This document shows positions 1-5,067 of a stretch of DNA of 5,347 bases, in pieces. The notes under the pieces are model-generated. The model had not been told where the DNA came from, searched no databases, and was given only the letters and a program-made list of their open reading frames with translations. How positions within the stretch are numbered: the first letter of the stretch is position 1; every line of letters begins with the position of its first letter. This DNA is from Chloroflexota bacterium (GTDB taxonomy: Bacteria > Chloroflexota > Limnocylindria > Limnocylindrales > Limnocylindraceae). The translations under genes were made by a program, and so were the position numbers. The stretch spans positions 1-5,347 of the forward strand of contig JAEMRB010000072.1 of assembly GCA_016463555.1 (NCBI GenBank), read 5' to 3'.

Positions 1-365
1 GCGCCAGGCTGCGTCAGGCCGAGCTCTGGCCCAATGACGTGCACGATCCCCTGATTTGGCGACTCCCAGCCGTGGAGTGGGACGCCGAACTCGGCGCAGT
101 TCGCCTCGAGCTGCTTCACCTGGGCGGCGGCCATCTCATCGGCGATCGGCAGGTTGCGTGGCGTGGTCGGAATGGAGTGGTCGGCGGTGGCCACCGTGCG
201 GTCAGGGCGGCGAACCTTCAGCCCGCGGCTGCGAAGGCCGGTAAACGCCTGGGGGCTGGTGACCTCGTGCACGAGGTGCAGGTCAATCGCGAGGATGGCG
301 GGCGCCCCCTCCTGCTGATCGACAACGTGCTCGTTCCAGATCTTCTCAATGATGGTCTTCGGCAT
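1..365 (-). CDS. leuC: 3-isopropylmalate dehydratase large subunit (LeuC), N-terminal part
   Basis: LeuC is the large, [4Fe-4S]-carrying subunit of isopropylmalate isomerase. With LeuD it converts 2-isopropylmalate to 3-isopropylmalate in the cytoplasmic leucine branch. The minus-strand reading from the ATG at 365-363 gives 121 residues before the left edge; the family is usually about 420-470 residues. Visible family signatures are the start MPKTIIEKIW, D28-x-H30 with HEVTSPQAF (33-41), KVRRPDRT (50-57) and ATADHSIPTT (59-68), all typical of the aconitase/LeuC N-terminus. The cluster-binding cysteines lie outside the window. The ATG has no Shine-Dalgarno sequence but sits 6 nt after an extended -10 box, so the mRNA is probably leaderless. 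It is divergent from the aldolase gene. Whether leuD follows cannot be seen. The family call is firm; aconitase itself is less likely given the LeuC-type N-terminus. Confidence 0.94.
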   Translation of the reverse strand, partial: MPKTIIEKIWNEHVVDQQEGAPAILAIDLHLVHEVTSPQAFTGLRSRGLKVRRPDRTVATADHSIPTTPRNLPIADEMAAAQVKQLEANCAEFGVPLHGWESPNQGIVHVIGPELGLTQPG

Positions 366-371
366 AGAGCG

Positions 372-380
372 AGCCTACCA
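372..380 (-). promoter_or_regulatory. Extended -10 promoter of leuC (TGG-TAGGCT), leaderless start
   Basis: On the minus strand, TAGGCT (377 down to 372) is preceded by TGG, a TGn extended -10 element. Six bases separate it from the leuC ATG, which places the expected transcription start on the A of the ATG. No convincing -35 hexamer is seen at 16-18 nt spacing, as expected if the extended -10 carries recognition. The 12-mer CTCTGGTAGGCT is identical to that before the ilv leader ORF, with the same 6-nt gap to ATG. This is inferred from sequence; no transcript data are available. Confidence 0.6.
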
Positions 381-418
381 GAGGGCGAAACTCACCCTAG
401 CCCCGCGAGCCACCACTG

Positions 419-424
419 AAGGAG
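419..424 (+). promoter_or_regulatory. Ribosome binding site of the aldolase gene
   Basis: AAGGAG lies 7 nt before the ATG at 432. It is the strongest Shine-Dalgarno site in the left half of the window and decides between the starts at 432 and 474 in favour of 432. I could not identify a convincing plus-strand -10/-35 pair in the 366-431 spacer; the promoter may lie within the start of leuC. Confidence 0.75.
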
Positions 425-431
425 AGGGTGA

Positions 432-1118
432 ATGCGTGCCGACCAGGCGCGGGCAGCGTGGGATACTGCCGCCATGGAAGCGAAGGTATTTGGCCCACTC
501 TTCTCGCGCGTCGGAATCCTTCCGGCGGTCGCCGCACAGGATGCCGCGGTCTTGTCGGCATGGGCTGACGCTGCGCTCGATGCCGGTGTGCCAGCGCTCG
601 AACTCTTCCTGCGCGGCGAGGGGGCCGAGGCCGCGGTGACCGCCGCGATCGCCTCCCTACGCTCCAGTCACCCCACCCTCGCAGTTGGCGCGGGTAGCGT
701 GTACGACGCCGCGACGGCGCAGCGCATGATCGATGCCGGCGCACGATTCCTCGTCTCGCCAATCACCGACCCCGCAACGGGCGCCGCCGCCACCGCCGCC
801 GGAGTCGATTGGCTCCCGGGTGCCTTCACGCCAACCGAGATCAGCCTCGCCGAACGATCAGGCGCAACCTACGTGAAGCTCTTCCCCGCGGCGGCGATTA
901 ACGCTCCGGCATTTATTCGCGCAGCGTTGGCACCGAGCCCAACCAGCAAGATCGTGCCAACGAACGTAGGGCTCGACGAGATCGCCGCGCTGGTGGCCGC
1001 TGGTGCCGCTGGGTTCGGCGTTGGGCCGCGACTCCTCGACGGCGCAGACCCGCGGAGCGCAGCGGCGATCGCCGCCCGGTTGCGCGCCGCTCGCGAGGCC
1101 GCCGGACACCCCGCGTGA
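432..1118 (+). CDS. KDPG/KHG-family aldolase (class I, Eda-like)
   Basis: This 228-residue protein belongs to the 2-keto-3-deoxy-6-phosphogluconate / 4-hydroxy-2-oxoglutarate aldolase family. These are cytoplasmic trimeric TIM-barrel Schiff-base enzymes that release pyruvate (or glyoxylate plus pyruvate) from 2-keto-3-deoxy or 4-hydroxy-2-keto acids. Motifs in order are GILPAV (28-33), ALELFLR (55-61) with likely catalytic Glu57 and Arg61, GAGSVYDA (86-93), FLVSP (106-110), PGAFTPTE (129-136) and VKLFPA (148-153) with the Schiff-base Lys149. The start at 432 is supported by AAGGAG at 419-424. A later ATG at 474 has no ribosome site, although the conserved fold begins just after it, so the first 14 residues look like an extension. 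One oddity is that the usual PTGG phosphate-binding motif reads PTNVG (176-180), so the substrate may not be KDPG. Its stop overlaps the next gene (GTGA), suggesting the two proteins share a pathway. The family is clear; the substrate is unknown. Confidence 0.85.
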   Translation: MRADQARAAWDTAAMEAKVFGPLFSRVGILPAVAAQDAAVLSAWADAALDAGVPALELFLRGEGAEAAVTAAIASLRSSHPTLAVGAGSVYDAATAQRMIDAGARFLVSPITDPATGAAATAAGVDWLPGAFTPTEISLAERSGATYVKLFPAAAINAPAFIRAALAPSPTSKIVPTNVGLDEIAALVAAGAAGFGVGPRLLDGADPRSAAAIAARLRAAREAAGHPA

Positions 1119-2377
1119 TCGTCGACAACAGCGCCTTCCCAACCTACGACCGTAACGACGGAGAGCTTCCCGCAAGTGTCGACCTCGTCGTTATTGGCGC
1201 AGGCGTTGCAGGCGCGGCGACCGCGTACTTTGCGGCACGCGCCGGACTCAAGGTGTTGGTGATTGAGCGCCGCAGCAGCATCGCATCGCTCACGACCGCC
1301 GCATCGACGGGTGCGTTTCGCTTGCAGCACGACAACGCCGATGAGCTTGCGCTCGTACAAGAGGGCTTGGCCCTCTATCTGAACTTTGCCGAAGAGTCGG
1401 GGCTCACGGGATGGAACCTCGACATTCGTCAGCAGGGGTATCTCTTCTGCAGCCGCACCGAGGCGAGTGCTGCGAAGGGGCGAGAACTCGTTGCTCTGCA
1501 ACGAACGTTCGGCCTCACCGATGTGGAGCTGTTGAGCGGTGACGAGGCGCGTGCTCGCTGGTCGTACCTCTCTCCAGAGATTCGACAGGTGCGCTTCCGC
1601 GCCGGCGACGGCTTCATTGATCAGGTGGCACTCACCCACGGATATGCGGCGGCGTCGTCACACGCGGCGCACATTAGTGGCGCCAGTGGTTCTGGCCATG
1701 CAACCTATGCACTGGAGACAACGGTCACCGGATTTGTGCGGGATGCGAGCGGCGTCGTTACGGGGGTAGCAACAAACCGAGGTGCAGTGCATGCGCCGCA
1801 AACGGTGATCGCCGCCGGCCCGTGGAGTGGCGTCGTCGCCAAGCTCGCCGCTCTCGATCTGCCGATCGCGCCAACGATTCGCCAGAAGCTGGTCATGCCA
1901 AACCTGCCGGTGATCGATCAGTCGGGGCCGATGACGATCGATGATGAGACGGGATCGCACTGGCGACCGGCCCTCGCTGGGGCATTCGCGCTGCGCACCG
2001 ACCCGACGACGCCTGTGGGTGAGCCGCTCCTCGAGGTGCCGACCGACGAGGCGATGGCCCACGCACTGCTCGATCCAGCATCACCAACATCGCTCGCCCT
2101 ACTGGCGCCCTTCTGGCGCGATGTCTGGCGCGACGGTCCGCCGGCGTGGCGCCTCCAGGCGGGACAATATGAATACACCCCAGATCATCGACCCTTCCTT
2201 GGGCCAACCGATCAGGCGGGGCTCTTCGTGAACACGGGCTACTCGGGTCACGGGGTCATGTGTAGCGCTGGCGGGGCCCGCCGCACCGTCGACCTGCTGC
2301 TGGGGCGCGCCGCAGCAGCCGAAGAGCCGCTCCGTGTGGGCCGACCGATGGCCTCGCGATCACGCGACGTTCTTTGA
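1115..2377 (+). CDS. FAD-dependent oxidoreductase of the DAO family (sarcosine oxidase beta-like)
   Basis: This is a 420-residue flavoenzyme of the D-amino acid oxidase/glycine oxidase/sarcosine oxidase (DAO) superfamily. Such enzymes oxidise the C-N bond of amino or N-methyl amino acids, or in some branches 2-hydroxy acids. A dinucleotide-binding fold starts at VDLVVIGAGVAG (22-33, GxGxxG at 28-33) and ends with the ribose-binding acid E51. A DAO-type loop TTAASTGAFRLQHDN (60-74) follows. The C-terminal FAD/substrate region shows TPDHRPFLGP (355-364) and NTGYSGHG (373-380). No signal peptide is seen, so it is probably cytosolic or peripherally bound. The GTG start overlaps the aldolase stop by 4 nt (GTGA) and has only a distant GAGG upstream, so translational coupling is likely; no in-frame ATG exists before the Rossmann motif. 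Its TGA (2375-2377) falls inside the -35 box of the ilv leader promoter. The exact substrate cannot be given; coupling to an aldolase suggests it makes a 2-keto acid. Confidence 0.88.
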   Translation: MIVDNSAFPTYDRNDGELPASVDLVVIGAGVAGAATAYFAARAGLKVLVIERRSSIASLTTAASTGAFRLQHDNADELALVQEGLALYLNFAEESGLTGWNLDIRQQGYLFCSRTEASAAKGRELVALQRTFGLTDVELLSGDEARARWSYLSPEIRQVRFRAGDGFIDQVALTHGYAAASSHAAHISGASGSGHATYALETTVTGFVRDASGVVTGVATNRGAVHAPQTVIAAGPWSGVVAKLAALDLPIAPTIRQKLVMPNLPVIDQSGPMTIDDETGSHWRPALAGAFALRTDPTTPVGEPLLEVPTDEAMAHALLDPASPTSLALLAPFWRDVWRDGPPAWRLQAGQYEYTPDHRPFLGPTDQAGLFVNTGYSGHGVMCSAGGARRTVDLLLGRAAAAEEPLRVGRPMASRSRDVL

Positions 2378-2402
2378 TCGCCTGCACAGGCTCTGGTAGG
2401 CT
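2374..2402 (+). promoter_or_regulatory. Promoter of the ilv leader/ilvBNC operon
   Basis: TTGATC (2374-2379, four of six matches to the TTGACA consensus) and TAGGCT (2397-2402) are separated by exactly 17 nt. TGG stands directly before the -10, making it a TGn extended -10. The expected start, 7 nt after the -10, is the A of the leader ATG at 2409, giving a leaderless mRNA. The -35 overlaps the stop codon of the preceding oxidoreductase gene. The block CTCTGGTAGGCT (2391-2402) is repeated identically in front of leuC. Confidence 0.7.
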
Positions 2403-2408
2403 GCCCCC

Positions 2409-2528
2409 ATGACAAATAGCGCAACGCTCTTGACCCCAGTTCTCGGTGGTCTTCTTGTGCTCTTTGGGGCCCTTATTGGGGGCATTAGCAACCTACTCGG
2501 GTTGCTTATTCAGCCCCGGCGGGGCTGA
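2409..2528 (+). CDS. Leaderless BCAA-rich leader peptide of the ilvBNC attenuator
   Basis: This 39-codon ORF begins MTNSATLLTPVLGG and ends LLIQPRRG, with no Shine-Dalgarno site; its ATG lies 6 nt after a good extended -10. It contains 11 Leu, 3 Ile and 2 Val, so 16 of 39 residues are branched-chain. The Leu codons are CTC 4, CTT 4, TTG 2, CTA 1 and no CTG, although CTG is common in ilvB. The last BCAA run, TTG-CTT-ATT (2502-2510), directly precedes the first hairpin arm, and the stop (2526-2528) lies at the end of its second arm. That is the position needed for ribosome stalling to control the RNA switch. A leaderless leader peptide has been described before the ilvBNC operon of Corynebacterium glutamicum (established knowledge), and this one would be longer. 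Residues 7-34 are also hydrophobic enough for a membrane segment, so a small membrane protein is a less favoured alternative. Confidence 0.75.
   Translation: MTNSATLLTPVLGGLLVLFGALIGGISNLLGLLIQPRRG
2511..2527 (+). promoter_or_regulatory. Attenuator hairpin 1:2 (pause hairpin)
   Basis: CAGCCCC (2511-2517) pairs perfectly with GGGGCTG (2521-2527) around a GGC loop, giving seven base pairs. It covers the last four sense codons and most of the stop codon of the leader ORF. By analogy with amino-acid attenuators it would act as the pause hairpin and sequester arm 2 when the leader is not translated. Confidence 0.75.
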
Positions 2529-2580
2529 GGAGACCAGAGGCGCGGAGACACCGCCCGAAGGAAACTTCAGAACCCCGCCG
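2517..2580 (+). promoter_or_regulatory. Attenuator antiterminator helix 2:3
   Basis: CGGCGGGG (2517-2524) is exactly complementary to CCCCGCCG (2573-2580), the 5' arm and first loop base of the terminator, giving eight G-C pairs. This helix excludes both the pause hairpin and the terminator. The enclosed loop (2525-2572) contains a small GAAG-GAAA-CTTC hairpin (2557-2568) that could shorten the effective loop. The complementarity is seen directly; the switching role is inferred. Confidence 0.72.
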
Positions 2581-2597
2581 AAGAGGCGGGGTTTTTT
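2571..2597 (+). terminator. Rho-independent terminator of the ilvBNC attenuator
   Basis: AACCCCGCC (2571-2579) pairs with GGCGGGGTT (2585-2593) around a GAAGA loop, nine base pairs with seven G-C. A run of six T (2592-2597) follows. It lies 24 nt before the ilvB start, so it can only work as a conditional terminator for the ilv operon. It may also end any read-through from the aldolase/oxidoreductase genes, which have no terminator of their own. Confidence 0.93.
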
Positions 2598-2610
2598 ATT
2601 AACGAAGTGA

Positions 2611-2616
2611 AGGGGG
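2611..2616 (+). promoter_or_regulatory. Ribosome binding site of ilvB
   Basis: AGGGGG, preceded by GA, lies 4 nt before the ATG at 2621 and supports that start. A later in-frame ATG at 2693 has no comparable site. Unlike the leader ORF, ilvB therefore uses conventional initiation and does not depend on the leader being translated. Confidence 0.7.
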
Positions 2617-2620
2617 ATCG

Positions 2621-4519
2621 ATGACACAGGCAGGTCACGTACCAGGCGCAGGAACTCCGGCCGCGAGTGCTGCAGAGCGCGCGCGACGTGACATGTTGCG
2701 CGATGCGCGCATCACCGCTCGTGACGGCGTACGCCCACGCATCGGCGCCGACGCACTCTGCGAGGCGATCCTGCTGCAGGGGAGCGACACCATCTGGGGC
2801 TATCCAGGTGGCGTGATCCTGCCGCTCTATGACGTGCTCGTTGATCACCCCGAGCTGCGCCACATCTTGGTCCGTCACGAGCAGGCGGCCTCGCACGCCG
2901 CTGATGGCTACGCACGCGCCTCTGGCAACGTTGGAGTTTGCCTGGGCACCTCCGGCCCTGGTGCCACCAACCTCGTCACCGGCATCGGCACCGCAATGCT
3001 CGACTCCGTGCCCCTTGTGGTGATCACGGGGAACGTTCCGAACGCCCTCATCGGCAAGGACGCCTTCCAAGAGATCGACATCACCGGCATCACGCTGCCA
3101 ATGACGAAGCACAACTATCTGGTGCGCAGCGCCGATGAGATTCCGCACGTGATTGCTGAGGCATTCCATCTCGCGCGCAGCGGACGACCTGGGCCGGTGC
3201 ACGTTGACATCACCAAAGATGCGCTGATGGGCCAGACCACGGCAACGCATCCTTCGGTCGCAGAGGTTGAGGCGGGGCTTCCTGGGTATAAGCCGAAGCT
3301 TGATGGACATCCACGTCAGATCAAGCTGCTCGCTGAGGCGATCGCTGGTGCAAAGCGTCCGGTCATCCTTGCGGGGCACGGTGTGCTGATCGCTCGTGCA
3401 GAGCGCGAGCTGCTCGAGCTGGCGCGCGCAGCGCACATTCCAATCACCTGGACACTTCTGGGCATCGGCGTCATTGATGAGACCGATCCACTCGCCTATG
3501 GCTACATGGGGATGCACGGCTGGAAGCATGTGAACCGTGCGATCCAGTCGGCTGATCTTCTGATCGGTATCGGCATGCGCTTCGATGACCGCGTGACGGG
3601 GAACGTGCGCACCTATGCGCCGAAGGCGAAGATCGTGCACATCGATATTGATCCAGCAGAGATCGGTAAGAACGTCGTCGCCGATCTGCCAATCGTGGGC
3701 GATGCGAAGCACGTGCTCGACGCGCTCCTCCCGCTCACTACCAAGGTGGATCCAACCACTCGAGTCGACTACTTTGCCGAACTTGCAACGTGGCGCACCG
3801 AGAGCGAAGCCTCTTCGTGGCACGGCTCCGGCGGCTTCCGTGACGGGGTGCTCTCAGCCGACTTCGTTGTTGAGCGCGTTGCAGCAGGCTCAAACTTCGA
3901 TGCCAACCTCACCGCCGACGTGGGCCAGAACCAGATGTGGGTCGCTCGCTACGGCGGGTTCCGCCGTGCCAACTCGCACCTCTCGTCGGGTGGACTCGGC
4001 ACCATGGGCTTCGCCCTCCCCGCGGCAATGGGCGCGGCCGTTGCGGTACCAGGCAAGGTCTCATGGGCAATCGCCGGTGATGGCGGGTTCCAGATGACCC
4101 TGCAGGAGTTGGCAACCATCGTGCAAGAGCGCATCCCCGTAAAGATCGCGCTGATGGACAACAAGAAGCTCGGCATGATTCGCCAGTGGCAAGAGATCGT
4201 GTATGGCGGGAACTACCACTCAGAGGAGTTAGCGGGACCGGATTACCTGAAGTTGTGTGAGGCGTACGGCCTCCCTGCGTGGAAGGTCGCTAAGCCCGAA
4301 GAGGTTGATGCTGCGGTTGCCGCAGCGCTCGCCGCTGATGGCCCAGCGCTGATCTGGTTTGAGATTGCAGAGCGACAGAACGTCTACCCGATGATGCCGG
4401 CCGGTAAGGGGCTCTCCGACCTGATCGATAAGTGGGGCGATGACGGTGAAGATATTACTGAGGGAGACAGCGGCCCGCGTGTGGACCCCACAGATCCACA
4501 GAGTGGAGGCGCGAGGTGA
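2621..4519 (+). CDS. ilvB: Acetolactate synthase, large catalytic subunit
   Basis: This ThDP-, Mg- and FAD-dependent enzyme condenses two pyruvates to acetolactate, or pyruvate with 2-oxobutyrate to acetohydroxybutyrate. It is the first common step of BCAA synthesis in the cytoplasm. The protein has 632 residues, longer than the usual 550-600, because of an Ala/Arg-rich N-terminal extension (about 1-37) and a polar acidic tail (about 605-632). The PYR domain (about 39-205) has GYPGG (60-64) and RHEQAA with the ThDP-activating Glu87. A central FAD-binding domain follows (about 225-370). The PP domain (about 415-590) has GDGG (486-489), MTLQELATIVQ (492-502), DNKKLGM (513-519) and IRQWQE with Trp523. 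The second metal motif reads DN-KK where NN-GY is common, but the metal-binding Asn514 remains. It follows the attenuator and overlaps ilvN by 4 nt. The anabolic, not catabolic (AlsS/BudB), form is supported by the adjacent ilvN and ilvC. Confidence 0.97.
   Translation: MTQAGHVPGAGTPAASAAERARRDMLRDARITARDGVRPRIGADALCEAILLQGSDTIWGYPGGVILPLYDVLVDHPELRHILVRHEQAASHAADGYARASGNVGVCLGTSGPGATNLVTGIGTAMLDSVPLVVITGNVPNALIGKDAFQEIDITGITLPMTKHNYLVRSADEIPHVIAEAFHLARSGRPGPVHVDITKDALMGQTTATHPSVAEVEAGLPGYKPKLDGHPRQIKLLAEAIAGAKRPVILAGHGVLIARAERELLELARAAHIPITWTLLGIGVIDETDPLAYGYMGMHGWKHVNRAIQSADLLIGIGMRFDDRVTGNVRTYAPKAKIVHIDIDPAEIGKNVVADLPIVGDAKHVLDALLPLTTKVDPTTRVDYFAELATWRTESEASSWHGSGGFRDGVLSADFVVERVAAGSNFDANLTADVGQNQMWVARYGGFRRANSHLSSGGLGTMGFALPAAMGAAVAVPGKVSWAIAGDGGFQMTLQELATIVQERIPVKIALMDNKKLGMIRQWQEIVYGGNYHSEELAGPDYLKLCEAYGLPAWKVAKPEEVDAAVAAALAADGPALIWFEIAERQNVYPMMPAGKGLSDLIDKWGDDGEDITEGDSGPRVDPTDPQSGGAR
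4505..4509 (+). promoter_or_regulatory. Ribosome binding site of ilvN inside ilvB
   Basis: GGAGG lies 6 nt before the GTG at 4516 and fixes that start, producing the GTGA overlap with the ilvB stop. Confidence 0.8.
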
Positions 4520-5067
4520 GCACTGGCTCAACGGCGCGGTCTCTTCCAGGCTCGGGTGAGGAGCGTCGCCACCTGATCGTGGCAATCGTCAACAACAAGC
4601 CGGGTGTGCTGAATCGCGTGGCGAGCCTGATGCGCGCGCGTAACTTCAACATCGAGTCACTCGCCGTCTCGGTGACGGAGCGCAGCGACACGTCGCGCAT
4701 GACGCTCACGATCGTGGGCGACGAGGTGCATGTGGAGCAGGCGGCGAAGCAACTCTACAAGCTGATCGATGTGTTGAAGGTGCAGGATGTGACCGACGAG
4801 TCGATCGTTGAGCACGAATTCGCCCTGATTAAGGTGCGCGCAACCAAGCGGACGCGCCCCGAGATCGTGAGCGTGGCGGAGATGCATCGCTCCAAGGTGG
4901 TCGACCTTGGTGATGAGGCGGTGATCGTCGAGGCGGTTGGGGAGCCAACCGAGATCGACACGTTGGTCGAGCTCCTTCGGGAGTTCGGAATCAAGGAGCT
5001 GGTGCGAACCGGCTCAGTAGTGATGTCCCGCGGCAGCGGGTCAATTGAGGAGCAGGTGAAGCGATGA
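4516..5067 (+). CDS. ilvN: Acetolactate synthase, small regulatory subunit
   Basis: IlvN (IlvH type) binds IlvB, raises its activity and usually confers feedback inhibition by valine. The 183-residue product has a short Ser/Gly-rich N-terminal tail (1-17). An ACT domain (about 19-93) follows with HLIVAIVNNKPGVLNRV (19-35) and NFNIESL (43-49). The usual C-terminal ALS small-subunit domain comes next (about 100-175), with EFALIKV near its start. Length fits the long bacterial form of about 160-185 residues. The valine site in this family lies at the ACT dimer interface around the NNKPGVL loop, which looks intact, so feedback control is likely but not proven. The GTG start shares GTGA with the ilvB stop, and the ilvN stop shares ATGA with ilvC, so the three subunits should be translationally coupled. 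Confidence 0.97.
   Translation: MSTGSTARSLPGSGEERRHLIVAIVNNKPGVLNRVASLMRARNFNIESLAVSVTERSDTSRMTLTIVGDEVHVEQAAKQLYKLIDVLKVQDVTDESIVEHEFALIKVRATKRTRPEIVSVAEMHRSKVVDLGDEAVIVEAVGEPTEIDTLVELLREFGIKELVRTGSVVMSRGSGSIEEQVKR

Noticed and set aside
39..419. A 126-codon plus-strand open frame in the leuC region.
   Set aside because: The opposite strand encodes conserved LeuC sequence across the same bases; the plus-strand frame is a shadow of it.
474..476. Alternative ATG start for the aldolase.
   Set aside because: There is no Shine-Dalgarno sequence before it, whereas the ATG at 432 has AAGGAG at an ideal distance.
397..762. A minus-strand open frame with a very Arg-rich product over the aldolase start.
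   Set aside because: The composition is typical of out-of-frame GC-rich DNA, and it conflicts with the leuC promoter and the aldolase ribosome site.
869..1639. A 256-codon open frame on the minus strand across the aldolase/oxidoreductase junction.
   Set aside because: It is antisense to two genes with clear family motifs. Its product is Ala/Arg/Ser-rich and resembles no family I know.
2539..2555. A weak extra hairpin (GG..CGG / CCGCC) in the attenuator loop.
   Set aside because: It needs a two-base bulge and few pairs; there is not enough to call it a separate element.
2403..2620. T-box riboswitch controlling ilvBNC.
   Set aside because: I see no T-box consensus or specifier stem. The coding leader rich in BCAA codons and the three-helix switch explain the region better.
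2567..3823. A 418-codon open frame on the minus strand opposite ilvB.
   Set aside because: It lies entirely antisense to a firmly identified gene apart from the terminator region. It is His/Arg/Cys-rich with no recognisable motif, and its start has no ribosome site. Such frames arise from GC-biased codon positions.
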